Shown: positions 17,050 through 26,621, counted from the stretch's first letter. The stretch is 33,907 nucleotides of DNA from Candidatus Borrarchaeota archaeon (GCA_016840315.1 JAEOSO010000007.1:1-33907), one strand, 5' to 3'. The notes: generated from the letters alone by a model not told the origin. Numbers and translations: made by a program.

Positions 17050-18468
17050 CTACGAACTCTTCATAAGCCACTTCGGAGTTTTGATAAGATATTCAATGAA
17101 AAAGTCGAGAAATACTTGATTTTCGTTCAAAAGGGATTCGATCTCGGTATCCATGTAGATTTTTGCAGAGGGCATTTCCATTGCAACATATTTTCCAAGG
17201 CCTATCTCCTCCAAATCATTGGAAAATAAGTTTTTTGCAAGTAGATCTTCAGCTTTTGTGAAACTTCTTTTTGTTTCAACTATCCATTTTCCGTCTTCAT
17301 CTATATATGGACCAGAAAGCGTATTTTCGTTCTCAATATACTTACTAGTAAAGTTGGTCGTATGTTGTGGTAATGTTACAGGAGGACCCGATCGTTTAGT
17401 CACATAAGGAATAGTTTTGTGTTCCAATTCGAATATCATAACTACAAGAGTTTGTTCATCAGTCCACATATCTGTGCGGAAGACTTGAAAATCGTTACTT
17501 TCTAGTAATGTTCGAAGTGCTGAAACTGATTTATAGAGTTGACCCCATAGAATATCTGAAACAACAGATGGCGCTGGAAACGCTAAGAAAAGAAAATGGG
17601 TACCACGCGAGTTCATTTTTGAAAGAACTTCACTGATAGAGAGCATTGGTGTTGTTGGAGGGAAAAAGAAATGAAGATGCGGAGTCCTAAAGAACTCGCC
17701 TGCTGCGGCTATAAAAATCGAGAGATTTTTCAAAGTTAATGCTGATGCTACATTTCTTGAGTTATCAACAGGATCTACAACGATAAGAGGAGAATCAAAC
17801 AGTTTTCGTAATTCATAAGCGTTTTTGTAGTGAGTTTTTATATCAATTATATGACCATGTTTCCAAGAAGCTGCTTCCTGTAAAAGATTCAAAAAACCAT
17901 TATAAGCAAGGATTAAAAGTTCACAAAGGTACCCAGAAAAACCTCCAACCTTCAATTCAGCACCATAAACACCAATTCCATTGGTAAAACCCTTTAATAG
18001 GCGTACATCATCCCTTAATTGAGGAGTCAAATGTGTTTTAACATACTGCGTATGGAAAGGTGTTCTATCAACTGCTGATTTCAATTTTTTTAAATTGCGC
18101 ACTTTAAAACAAGGAACGACTTCTACTTTATATTCATTTATAGAAAACTCAAGAAACGGATGCTCTGCATATCTTTCAACCCAAGGAACACTAATCACTT
18201 GTTTTACGGCATTAATTACATCTTTAAGAAGTTTTCGGGGTGTTTCTAGGGGAAGGAGAATAAAAATATCGATTTCTCTATTATTGGAAAGCCATGTGTC
18301 CTTAGCGATCGACCCTTCTACTTGAACTTCAAAATCAGAAAACGATTTTTTGAGTCCAGTCGTTAATACATCAATTATCTTCTTAACTTGAAGTTGCATA
18401 TCTTGCCTTTCACTCTCTGTTGGCGTCAACTTACGCAATACATCTCGTAATACGCTTTTTACACTCAT
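17050..18468 (-). CDS. cca: Archaeal (class I) CCA-adding tRNA nucleotidyltransferase
   Basis: This enzyme adds or repairs the CCA 3' end of tRNAs without a nucleic acid template. Numbering here is from two residues upstream of the chosen start. The nucleotidyltransferase signature is VEGSIAKDTWL (G54-S55), followed by the catalytic pair in REIDIFILLP (E67, D69). The third acidic residue is in KVEVVPC at E118, where family members usually have Asp. The length of about 472 residues and the central KGFTNGIGVYGAELKVGGFSGYLCELLI stretch are typical. I use the ATG at 18468, with AAAGG eight bases upstream, rather than a TTG two codons earlier. The next gene upstream on the same strand encodes a 2',3'-cyclic phosphodiesterase, also an RNA-end enzyme. 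Confidence 0.95.
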   Translation of the reverse strand: MSVKSVLRDVLRKLTPTESERQDMQLQVKKIIDVLTTGLKKSFSDFEVQVEGSIAKDTWLSNNREIDIFILLPLETPRKLLKDVINAVKQVISVPWVERYAEHPFLEFSINEYKVEVVPCFKVRNLKKLKSAVDRTPFHTQYVKTHLTPQLRDDVRLLKGFTNGIGVYGAELKVGGFSGYLCELLILAYNGFLNLLQEAASWKHGHIIDIKTHYKNAYELRKLFDSPLIVVDPVDNSRNVASALTLKNLSIFIAAAGEFFRTPHLHFFFPPTTPMLSISEVLSKMNSRGTHFLFLAFPAPSVVSDILWGQLYKSVSALRTLLESNDFQVFRTDMWTDEQTLVVMIFELEHKTIPYVTKRSGPPVTLPQHTTNFTSKYIENENTLSGPYIDEDGKWIVETKRSFTKAEDLLAKNLFSNDLEEIGLGKYVAMEMPSAKIYMDTEIESLLNENQVFLDFFIEYLIKTPKWLMKSS

Positions 18469-18520
18469 CTTCAAAACCTTTGTAAATCAAACTCTGGCCA
18501 CTCATCGATAACAGTGTAGA

Positions 18521-19087
18521 TTATTCTGGAGATGAAAGATAGCGTGTTCTTAGATCCGTATAAATAGGTCCTCCAGGTCGCAATTCGCTTTTTTTTAGTT
18601 TAAATGAAGTAACCATCATTTCACCAATTTCTATATCTGAGAGTTCCTGAATTGATCTAGATAACTCACGAGTATTCCTCTTGCTCTTTACGCGGGCTAT
18701 CGTGGCGTGTGGTGTAAATTTTTTCTTCGTAATCTTAATACCCAGAGATTTTAGTTGCCTTTTTAAATCCTCGGCAATTGAGACAACCTTATCTCCACCT
18801 TTTCCTGCACCAATCCATACGACACGTATGAACTTTGTGCTCGGAAAAACTCCCAAACCCTTAACATCGAGACGAAAAGGATCGAGCATAATTGTCTGCA
18901 TTATTCTAAAAATCTCATCAACCATAGACGGATGAATATTTCCTAAAAATTCAAGCGTGATATGCACATTTTCAGGAGGCACCAGTTTTAAATCATCTTT
19001 AACTTGTAAGAGAGAATCTTGTAGATTTCTGATTTTATCAAATAGATGTTCATCTAAATCGATAGCTAGAAATGCACGTATACTCAT
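18521..19087 (-). CDS. thpR: RNA 2',3'-cyclic phosphodiesterase (LigT/ThpR family)
   Basis: This is a 2H-family phosphodiesterase of 188 residues that opens 2',3'-cyclic phosphates at RNA ends. Both HxT motifs are present: HITL at 42-45 and HATI at 127-130. The N-terminal MSIRAFLAIDL and the GLGVFPS segment are characteristic. It lies 52 bp upstream of the CCA-adding enzyme on the same strand, an arrangement I know from other archaea and one that fits a shared role in tRNA end maturation or repair. No strong SD site precedes the ATG. Confidence 0.94.
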   Translation of the reverse strand: MSIRAFLAIDLDEHLFDKIRNLQDSLLQVKDDLKLVPPENVHITLEFLGNIHPSMVDEIFRIMQTIMLDPFRLDVKGLGVFPSTKFIRVVWIGAGKGGDKVVSIAEDLKRQLKSLGIKITKKKFTPHATIARVKSKRNTRELSRSIQELSDIEIGEMMVTSFKLKKSELRPGGPIYTDLRTRYLSSPE

Positions 19088-19323
19088 ATTTCATACGCCC
19101 ATGAGAATTTTAAGTCGCACATGCGCGGTATCTTTAATAAATATTAAGGGAATTGTGCATTATATTTCTTAGGAAAAGACTCGATGATTCGCTAAGAAAG
19201 ATTAAGTATCTAACAATACATTGAAAAATAAGTTGTCGTATGTAGTCCTTGAATAGTTGGACGAATGTTTGAAATTTGCGCGCAGAAGCGAATACTACGT
19301 GGATAAAAAAGAGGCTTGACTAC

Positions 19324-20469
19324 ATGAAAAAAACAAAACTTTGGCATGTTTCATCATTGCCTACGGAAGATCTGCCAGATAAAAGGACAATAAAAGGAAA
19401 ACAAAAAACTCAACTTAGCATGATCCATATTCAACCAGTTGGCTATCCCTTACGACTAGCTGTTGAGGAAAAAAACCTAGAAGTTACTACAGACAATCCC
19501 AGGCTTTTTGAGGCATATGCAAAGGAACAGTGGGCAGGATTTCAAGTGAATGAAGGAGACTTTCTATTTGATCAGTTTATGTTTCCTGATTTTGCATTCG
19601 AAGTGAAGACATGTGAACCGAAGAAAGGTGGAGTAATTGGCGTTCAGACTGAGATTATATTAGACTCCAGGCCAAAGAAAACGCCATATATACATCATGA
19701 AATACCAAAAGTTGATTTTGATGAGATTATTGGTCATCAACAAGCGAAAGAAAAATGTAAGATAATCACAAATTATCTAAAAGATCCTGATTGTTTTTCA
19801 GAATGGGCTCCCCGGAGTGTCTTATTTTATGGAGTGCCAGGAACTGGTAAAACGATGACGGCAAGGGCACTAGCTTCTGAGACGAACTCCAGCATTTTTG
19901 CTATATCTTCAACTGAGCTTATAGGGATTCATGTAGGGGATGCCTCTCGAAGAATTTCCAATTTATTCAAAGAAGCAAGGACAAATGCCCCATGTATTAT
20001 ATTTCTAGATGAATTGGATGCAATAGGACTTGACAGAAGTTTTCAAAACATTCGAGGGGATGTTAGTGAAGTTGTAACCGCCCTTTTACAACAAATGGAT
20101 GGAATAACTGTTAATAAGGGTGTTGTGACTATCGGATCAACGAATGCTCCTAAACTCCTCGATCGCGCAATAAGAAGTCGATTTGAAGATGAGATTGAAT
20201 TCAAATTACCCACTTTAGAGGACCGAATTAAAATCTTGGAGATGTACATTGGCAAATTACCATTGCCAATTGATGTAAACATTCAAAAATTGGCTGTAGC
20301 CACGGAAGATTTCAGTGGCCGTGACTTAAAAGAGAAATTACTAAAAAGTGCACTTCATCAAACTTTAGTAAAATCTGCGGATCGCATAACGAGTAAACAA
20401 ATCTATGAGACCCTTTCTCTTATTAAAAAAGAAAACACGCATGAAACACTTAGAAAAATATTTTCTTGA
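19324..20469 (+). CDS. Single-ring AAA ATPase with uncharacterised N-domain
   Basis: The protein has 381 residues with one classical AAA module. Walker A is GVPGTGKT (170-177), Walker B is IIFLDELDAI (D229-E230), and the second region of homology contains GSTNAPKLLDRAIRSRF. The C-terminal helical lid includes DFSGRDLKEKLLKSA. The first ~130 residues are predicted to be globular and contain the stretches MIHIQPVGYPLRLAVEE and DNPRLFEAYAKEQWAGF. They match no substrate-adaptor domain I know by sequence. The AAA part is nearest to Cdc48/proteasome-activator/Vps4-type ATPases, which unfold or remodel proteins. I chose the ATG at 19324 because GAGG lies nine bases upstream; the frame extends to a TTG at 19276. 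Confidence 0.85.
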   Translation: MKKTKLWHVSSLPTEDLPDKRTIKGKQKTQLSMIHIQPVGYPLRLAVEEKNLEVTTDNPRLFEAYAKEQWAGFQVNEGDFLFDQFMFPDFAFEVKTCEPKKGGVIGVQTEIILDSRPKKTPYIHHEIPKVDFDEIIGHQQAKEKCKIITNYLKDPDCFSEWAPRSVLFYGVPGTGKTMTARALASETNSSIFAISSTELIGIHVGDASRRISNLFKEARTNAPCIIFLDELDAIGLDRSFQNIRGDVSEVVTALLQQMDGITVNKGVVTIGSTNAPKLLDRAIRSRFEDEIEFKLPTLEDRIKILEMYIGKLPLPIDVNIQKLAVATEDFSGRDLKEKLLKSALHQTLVKSADRITSKQIYETLSLIKKENTHETLRKIFS

Positions 20470-20548
20470 ACTCAGAGAATGGCAAACATTTACAATAGGA
20501 ATCCCTTTTTTATCGATTTCTTCATAGAATTTTTTTGAGAAGAGAAAA

Positions 20549-21103
20549 ATGAAAGTTATTGGAACCGTAGGAATGCCTGGAAGTGGAAAGAGCGTTGTGT
20601 CACAAATTTTTAGAGAACGATTAAACTCCTTTTATATTGTCATGGGGGATGTCATTCGAGAGGAAGTGATGAAGGAAGGGTTAGAGCCAACTCCGGATAA
20701 TGTGAGAAGGATTATGCTCACTATTCGTGAAAGAGAAGGAAACGACATAGTTGCCAGAAGATGTATAGAAAAACTAAAAGAAAATGATGAAAAATATGAA
20801 TGGGTTATTATAGAAGGACTGAGAGGGCTTGAGGAATTATTTACATTTAGAAAACATCTCTCAAATTTTTTTTTAGTCGCAATTCATGCATCGCCTTACA
20901 TACGCTTTAATAGGTTGAAAACAAGAGCTAGATCAGACGCTCCAAAAAACAGAGAAATGTTCGATAAGAGGGATCTAACAGAGTTAAAAGTGGGTATTGG
21001 ATCAGTAATTGCATTAGCAGATCATATACTAGCAAATGAGGGCACTAAAGACGATTTAAGAGGAAAAATTGATACATTTTTAAAGGACGTTTTTATAAGA
21101 TGA
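20549..21103 (+). CDS. UPF0200 family nucleotide-kinase-like protein
   Basis: A P-loop protein of 184 residues related to AMP/CMP kinases. The P-loop is GMPGSGKS (8-15). The stretch IVMGDVIREEV follows the position where nucleoside-monophosphate kinases bind their substrate, and IIEGLRGLEE replaces the usual Walker B region. RLKTRARSDAPKNREMF resembles a lid. It fits the archaeal UPF0200 family, whose substrate is not established to my knowledge. An AGAGAAAA stretch lies close before the ATG. Its last bases overlap the start of the UPF0201 gene (ATGA), so the two are translated together. Confidence 0.9.
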   Translation: MKVIGTVGMPGSGKSVVSQIFRERLNSFYIVMGDVIREEVMKEGLEPTPDNVRRIMLTIREREGNDIVARRCIEKLKENDEKYEWVIIEGLRGLEELFTFRKHLSNFFLVAIHASPYIRFNRLKTRARSDAPKNREMFDKRDLTELKVGIGSVIALADHILANEGTKDDLRGKIDTFLKDVFIR

Positions 21104-21534
21104 ACATAGAGGTCAAAGTGATCGCAAGAACTCCGCTTTTACCGACAGAAAGTGTTGATAAAGTAAAAATAGCACTTCTAAACATGGTAAATGTAGACGC
21201 CGAAAACGTCCATCTCGAAGAAACTGATGATCACTCAGAAATTATTGCGAGTGGAGAGGGACAAAATTCTCTGAAAAAATTACATATGCTCTTTCGAGAA
21301 AAGAGGATTTTAGGTGCAGCAAGGAGAAAACTCCGAAGAGGGATTAGAGGCAATGATCGAATCTATTTTTATTTAAATAAACAGGCTGCTTTTGTAGGCA
21401 ATGTCTCTTTTGTTGATGAGTTTACAAATGAATCACCACTTGGACCGATAGAAATAGAGATGAGCACGAATAATCCCGAAGAATTAATTGATTGGCTTGC
21501 ACCTCGTACAAAAAAGGGCAAAATAATTCCATAA
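21100..21534 (+). CDS. UPF0201 family protein
   Basis: A 144-residue archaeal conserved protein. It has mixed alpha/beta composition, with MNIEVKVIARTPLLPTES at the N-terminus, a basic middle (AARRKLRRGIRGNDRIYFYLNKQAAF) and SPLGPIEIEM toward the end, matching UPF0201. A nucleic-acid-binding role has been suggested for this family; the basic middle is compatible, but this is inference. Its ATG overlaps the stop of the UPF0200 gene by four bases, the same pairing seen in other archaea. Confidence 0.9.
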   Translation: MNIEVKVIARTPLLPTESVDKVKIALLNMVNVDAENVHLEETDDHSEIIASGEGQNSLKKLHMLFREKRILGAARRKLRRGIRGNDRIYFYLNKQAAFVGNVSFVDEFTNESPLGPIEIEMSTNNPEELIDWLAPRTKKGKIIP

Positions 21535-21771
21535 AAGAGTCTCTTCTTGGGATTATTAGAAAACTGCTTCTTAAGAGAAATACTCAATATAATAGTCTGC
21601 TGAATTATGTTCATTATTTTTAATGATTTCATTGATTTCGTAATGTACACCATTAAATCAATTAAGTTTTATTTGTTAGCATGAATGCTTTAGAAAAACA
21701 ATGCTGTAAGATGTTTTTATTAAATCTATCTGTAGAGGATGTGGCTTGAAAGGAAAAGTGACTTAAAAAAA

Positions 21772-24270
21772 TCATTTGTAGCGTAATAAACGCATCCCAT
21801 TCAGAATAACAAGAAGCGCACTTGCTTCATGTCCAAGAATCCCACTTGCTAGTTCAACAATTCCAAAGAGAGTTGCAATCAACAAGGCAAAGACTATAAC
21901 TAGCGCAAAGGCTATATTCTGACGTATAATTGCATTAGTTTTTTTAGATAAGCCGATTGCATAAGGAACTTTAGAGATATCATCGGACATTAGAGCTATG
22001 TCTGCTGTTTCAATTGCTACATCTGTACCGGCTGCACCCATAGCAATACCTATATCAGCTGCAGCAAGGGCAGGGGCATCATTGATTCCGTCACCGACCA
22101 TTCCAACTACATGACCTTCTTCACGTAGTTGTTTCACATATGAAACTTTATCCTCTGGCAGCAAGTTTGCTTTAAAAACATCTATTTCCATACATTTTGC
22201 GATTGTTTCTGCCGCTCTTTCGTTATCTCCTGTGAGCATGAAGATTTGTTTGATACCTACTTTCTTTAGTTTGCTAAGCGCCTCTGGTGCTTCAGGTTTC
22301 AACAGATCTGCAACAGAAATCGCACCGATAACGCGATCATCTACTCCAATTGGAATAACGGTATATCCTTTAATCTCCGCCTTTTGAAGGTACCTATCAA
22401 TCTCTTTTGAAAAAATAAGTCCATTATCTTCAAGTAGTTTCCTTTTGCCCATGATTATTCTTCTGCTATTATATTCAGCAATAACTCCGATGCCACTGAT
22501 TACAGATAATTTATCAGGAGCATCCTCGGGGATAATAATATTTTCTGCTTGGACATGCTCCACAATAGCTTTCCCAATTTGATGTTCTGCCATCTTCTCT
22601 CCGATACCCGCCCAGTATAAGACATCTTTTATGGGGACATCATCATGGAAGCTGTCAATTTCAAACACCTTAATTTTTCCTAAAGTAATGGTGCCTGTTT
22701 TATCGAACGCAATTGCTTCAAGTTTTCCCAGCGTTTCTAAAGAACGTCCTCCCTTGATTAAAACCCCCTTTCTTGCAGCATTACCAATTCCACTTACAAT
22801 AGCTACGGGTGTGGATATAACAAGGGCACATGGGCATGCTACAACTAATAACGTGAGTGTAACGAGAACATTTTGGGTGATCACGAAGTTAACTATGGCA
22901 ACTAAAATCACTGCTGGCACATAATATTTGTCAAATTTTTCCGCAAATGTTTGAAGTGGGGCTTTCTCGGTTTGTGCTTTTTCGACCATTTTGATAATTT
23001 TTGATAGCGTTGTATCTTCGCCTGTTTTTGTTGTTTCTATCTCAATATACCCATCAGTATTGATCGTGCCGCTAAAAACCTCATCGCCTACCGTTTTTTC
23101 AACAGGAATGGATTCACCAGTGACAGATGATTGATTAACTGCTGTAGAACCTTTAATAACTGCACCATCGACAGGAATCTTTTCTCCAGCCTTTACAATA
23201 ACAATTTCTCCTCTTTTTACCTCATCTGCGAAAACTTCGACTTCCGTCTCGTATCTGCGTACCCTAGCGACCTTTGGTTTGAGATCAATTAATTCACGGA
23301 TGGCATTACGCGTTTTCTCCATCGAATATGATTCGAGCAACGATCCAAACAGGAAGAGAAAAACAACTGCACTGGCTTCCCAATATTCCTGTATTATAAT
23401 CGCACCAATAATGGCTATTGTTACTAGTGTGTTAACATCTAAGACTTTCGATCGAAGACTATAGAAAGCCTTGAGTACAGTGGAATAACCTCCAATAACT
23501 ACTGCAGATAAAAGAAATACGATTGACGGTAAGAAGAAATATGTGGCGCCATACGTGTTAAAAATCCATCCAGTTGCCCAACCTACTGCGAAAAGTGTTC
23601 CGGAAATGATAGTCTGAAGCAACTTTATTTTTTGCTTAGAAATCTTCGCAGTTTTTTTCATACCTGAGATAGTTACGCCTAATTTTTGGATTTCTGCTTT
23701 AATTTTCGGTAAGTTAATTTCTGAAGGATTGTAGATGAGAGTAATAGTATTTTTTTCAAATGAAACAGCTACATAGAGAATACCTTTAATAGTGCCTAAT
23801 TCATGTTCTAACTTTTTTCCGAGCGATTTTGAAGATAAAGGTTCTATGTCAAGTATTACGCGTTCACCTTCGAGTTCGAATCCTAACTCCCTAATTTTTT
23901 TTTCTACACGTTCGAAGGTTTCTTTTTCTCCGTCAAATAATAAGTTTGTCGTCCTTGGACCAAAGCTAACAAGTGCCTTATTCACACCATCAACGTTACT
24001 TAAGGCTTTCTGCAAAGATAATGCGCAATTTGCGCAATCCATCCCACTCAAATTGAACGTCAATTTCTTCATACCTGAGGACCCAAACAACTCTTCAAAC
24101 TGCTCTTCTTCGTCAACTTCGCGCTCAAGGTCGTGCTCATGGGCGTGTTCACTACAGGAATCTTCATGTACATGATTATAGGAATCATCGCACGCTGTAT
24201 CATTGCAATCGCCGGATGAATTTTCATCCTTGCATTCATCTGCTTCAGAGGATTCATTTTGGTGGCTCAT
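21772..24270 (-). CDS. Heavy-metal-translocating P1B-type ATPase
   Basis: The 832-residue pump exports a soft or divalent metal ion. In order: a metal-binding tail (1-62) rich in Asp/Glu, with C13, C22, C27 and C39 and six His; a heavy-metal-associated domain with GMDCANC (76-82); and a second domain of the same size that lacks CxxC. Then come eight predicted membrane segments with C479-P480-C481, the phosphorylated D523 in DKTGT, the GDGIND hinge, and a last helix with H814-E815 in GHEASALLVI. CPC usually points to Cu, Zn or Cd, while HE in the last helix recalls the HEG motif of the Co/Fe/Zn group, so the metal is uncertain. The normally invariant HP dipeptide of the nucleotide domain is HQ (563-564). 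No metal sensor gene is adjacent. Confidence 0.93.
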   Translation of the reverse strand: MSHQNESSEADECKDENSSGDCNDTACDDSYNHVHEDSCSEHAHEHDLEREVDEEEQFEELFGSSGMKKLTFNLSGMDCANCALSLQKALSNVDGVNKALVSFGPRTTNLLFDGEKETFERVEKKIRELGFELEGERVILDIEPLSSKSLGKKLEHELGTIKGILYVAVSFEKNTITLIYNPSEINLPKIKAEIQKLGVTISGMKKTAKISKQKIKLLQTIISGTLFAVGWATGWIFNTYGATYFFLPSIVFLLSAVVIGGYSTVLKAFYSLRSKVLDVNTLVTIAIIGAIIIQEYWEASAVVFLFLFGSLLESYSMEKTRNAIRELIDLKPKVARVRRYETEVEVFADEVKRGEIVIVKAGEKIPVDGAVIKGSTAVNQSSVTGESIPVEKTVGDEVFSGTINTDGYIEIETTKTGEDTTLSKIIKMVEKAQTEKAPLQTFAEKFDKYYVPAVILVAIVNFVITQNVLVTLTLLVVACPCALVISTPVAIVSGIGNAARKGVLIKGGRSLETLGKLEAIAFDKTGTITLGKIKVFEIDSFHDDVPIKDVLYWAGIGEKMAEHQIGKAIVEHVQAENIIIPEDAPDKLSVISGIGVIAEYNSRRIIMGKRKLLEDNGLIFSKEIDRYLQKAEIKGYTVIPIGVDDRVIGAISVADLLKPEAPEALSKLKKVGIKQIFMLTGDNERAAETIAKCMEIDVFKANLLPEDKVSYVKQLREEGHVVGMVGDGINDAPALAAADIGIAMGAAGTDVAIETADIALMSDDISKVPYAIGLSKKTNAIIRQNIAFALVIVFALLIATLFGIVELASGILGHEASALLVILNGMRLLRYK

Positions 24271-24526
24271 TTGATTTTGAAACTCCGTTTGTTTAGCAGA
24301 ATTATGCTATCAATTGAACTATAGAATATTAGTTTAAGAAATTAATGCTAAAAGCAGAAGGCATAACAACATAAAAACTACTAAAAATACAGTGTGTTTT
24401 TAATAGTCACCATTAAAAACCAACCATCCCAATTTGTCGAGAGTTAGACTCAAAAGTATTTCACATTTAATGTAAAACTAAGAAGTTGCGATTACAGAAA
24501 GCGTTCAATTGCTGTGAGGATAAAGA

Positions 24527-26119
24527 ATGGAAATAATTGGCAGAGGTTCATGGATAGACAAACTTGCTGCGGATGCTTTAGCATATAAAGAGCGAATGGG
24601 GAAAAAAACAGAGATATTTCGTACTGAAAGCGGACTAGGCGCTTCTGGATTTCCTCATATAGGAAGTTTTTCCGATGCTGCTCGAGGTTTTGTTATAAAG
24701 CTGGCAGTTAAAGAGGCGGGATATAAATCTGAATTCATTGCGTATTCAGACGATATGGATGGGCTTCGCAAAGTTCCTGCTGGAATGAAAAACGCAGACG
24801 AACTGAAAAAATACATTGGTATACCTGTAACAGATATTCCTGACCCATTCAAATGCCATGACAGTTACGGAATTCACATGAGTTCTGAGTTGATTGATGC
24901 GTTGGACGAGTGTGGAATCGAATATACAGCTAAATCAGCGAGAGAGATGTACAAAAAAGGCGTATTTACAAAGCAAATTGAGTTGATATTAGCAAACGCA
25001 GTTAAAGTTGGTGATATTGTAAAAGAACTAACAGGTCAGGAGAAATATACCGAAGTCTTGCCCTATTATGCCGTTTGTGAGAATTGTGGCAAAATGTATA
25101 CTACAAAAGTTACCGAATTCCATCCGGAAACCCATAGTGTATTTTATACATGCACAGATACGGAAATCAGAGGTAAAATCATTAAAGGATGCAACTATCA
25201 AGGATTTGCGGACTATACAAAAGATAAAGGTAAATTAAACTGGAAAGTTGAGTTCGCTGCGCGTTGGGATGCATTGGGAATCGACTTTGAAGCCTATGGA
25301 AAAGATATTCATGATTCCGTTGTTGTAAATGATCAAATTCAGAGAGAAATCCTGCAAACCGCACCACCATATCATGAACGCTATGAAATGTTCCTTGATA
25401 AGGCGGGGACAAAAATTTCAAAGTCTTTAGGAAATGTCCTTACACCCAAAGTATGGTTTAAATATGGTACATGTAAATCTTTGATGTTATTAATGCTCAA
25501 GCGATTTCAAGGAACGAGATCGGTAGGCATTGAAGATCTTCCAAAACTCATGGATGAATACATTAATCTGGAAAAGATCTACTTTGAAGAGAGGAAAGTA
25601 AAAAACGAGGCTAAGAGAATAAAGAATCGTGCACTCTATGAGTATACAAATTCACTGGAAACATCAGAGAGTAGCTCAATACATGTCCCGTATCACTTAT
25701 CAGTGAATATTTTATCTGTTGCGCCCGAAACAAATCCCAAAGAGTTTTATATAACGAAATTAGAAGATTTAGGCTATCTAAAAGATGGAAATAGAAAAGG
25801 CCTAGACGAACTTTTTCAAAAAACGAAAAATTGGGTTGATGATTTCAAAGAAATTGAAGTTGAACCAGTGGAACTGTCACCTGATGAAAAAAATGCAATA
25901 AGAGATCTCATACCAGTACTTGATGAGAATGAGAGTGATGAAGTAATACAACAAGCCATTTTCGAGACGGCAAGGAACAACTCGTTGAAACCTCGGAATT
26001 TCTTTAGATTGCTTTATCGGCTTCTTCTTGGAACAGAAAGCGGTCCCAAACTTGGCCCATATATTGCAATAGCAGGTCCAAAAAAAGTCGCGGATCGTTT
26101 AAAAATATTATCGGCTTGA
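24527..26119 (+). CDS. lysS: Lysyl-tRNA synthetase, class I
   Basis: This enzyme charges tRNA-Lys. The archaeal class I form is recognised by the HIGH-like PHIG (43-46) in GFPHIGSFSD and the KMSKS-like KISKS (296-300), which bind ATP. A cysteine-rich zinc region (CENCGKMY, later TCTDTE and KGCNYQG) lies in the connective region, and WDALGIDFEAYGKD is typical. The length of 530 residues is normal. GTGAGG lies seven bases before the ATG. The gene stands alone on the plus strand, opposite the metal pump, with a 256-bp gap between them in which I saw no further gene. Confidence 0.96.
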   Translation: MEIIGRGSWIDKLAADALAYKERMGKKTEIFRTESGLGASGFPHIGSFSDAARGFVIKLAVKEAGYKSEFIAYSDDMDGLRKVPAGMKNADELKKYIGIPVTDIPDPFKCHDSYGIHMSSELIDALDECGIEYTAKSAREMYKKGVFTKQIELILANAVKVGDIVKELTGQEKYTEVLPYYAVCENCGKMYTTKVTEFHPETHSVFYTCTDTEIRGKIIKGCNYQGFADYTKDKGKLNWKVEFAARWDALGIDFEAYGKDIHDSVVVNDQIQREILQTAPPYHERYEMFLDKAGTKISKSLGNVLTPKVWFKYGTCKSLMLLMLKRFQGTRSVGIEDLPKLMDEYINLEKIYFEERKVKNEAKRIKNRALYEYTNSLETSESSSIHVPYHLSVNILSVAPETNPKEFYITKLEDLGYLKDGNRKGLDELFQKTKNWVDDFKEIEVEPVELSPDEKNAIRDLIPVLDENESDEVIQQAIFETARNNSLKPRNFFRLLYRLLLGTESGPKLGPYIAIAGPKKVADRLKILSA

Positions 26120-26277
26120 CTTGAACTGGAGTTCATACTTCTAATAGCAGAGATTAAGTTAATTTTTAGAATAGACTTTCATTCGGTTAGTTTTTTCTTT
26201 ATGCATTTCACTTTCAACAAAATGGGTTCGCGCCTTATTGCAAAAAAACGTGAGCGCATTGCCCCCTGTGGAAAACA

Positions 26278-26330
26278 TTTAAGTACTAATGTACTCACAA
26301 ACACATTAAGACTGTGAAATAAAGTCACAG
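26278..26330 (+). promoter_or_regulatory. Promoter and leader with two inverted repeats before the 92-aa gene
   Basis: A TATA-like TTTAAG begins at 26278. AGTAC (26282-26286) and GTACT (26291-26295) form an inverted repeat around TAAT immediately after it. CTGTGA (26312-26317) and TCACAG (26325-26330) form a second one in the presumed leader, ending just before the SD site GGGAG. The first could be an operator and the second could hold the ribosome site in a hairpin. Both readings are inference. Confidence 0.4.
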
Positions 26331-26342
26331 GGAGACAAAAAA

Positions 26343-26621
26343 ATGTCTGCCACACCGGAAGAAAAAATTTCAAAATGGGACTTTGTCTCATCGAAGTACG
26401 CCACTTCGTCTGAAATCGACGGTTTGATAGTAAGCGCAACGTTTAAAGACCCTGACATCGTTAATCTTCTTCGACGATACCGGGGAAAAACTTTGTCAGC
26501 ACAGTGCCGTGAGGATTTAGTCCAGATACAACAAAAATTTGCAAACGTCTTGTTAGATGAATGTTGTGATGATTTAAGAGAAGAACTTGAGAACCACTTC
26601 CAGAGTGAAAATGGCTCATAA
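26343..26621 (+). CDS. Small unknown acidic protein
   Basis: A 92-residue protein I do not recognise. It begins MSATPEEKISKWDFVSSKY and contains LIVSATFKDPDIVNLLRRYRGKT, followed by a helical C-terminal half with a Cys pair (DECCDDLREELE). There is no membrane segment or signal peptide. The start is firm: GGGAG lies eight bases before the ATG, and a promoter-like region precedes it. The strong ribosome site and dedicated promoter argue for a real, probably well-expressed gene. A six-T run at 26637-26642 may terminate it. Confidence 0.75.
   Translation: MSATPEEKISKWDFVSSKYATSSEIDGLIVSATFKDPDIVNLLRRYRGKTLSAQCREDLVQIQQKFANVLLDECCDDLREELENHFQSENGS

Noticed and set aside
23792-24175. 127-residue plus-strand frame opposite the P-type ATPase N-terminus
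   Set aside because: Its serine/asparagine-rich sequence mirrors the acidic/His-rich coding strand of the pump; there is no independent support.
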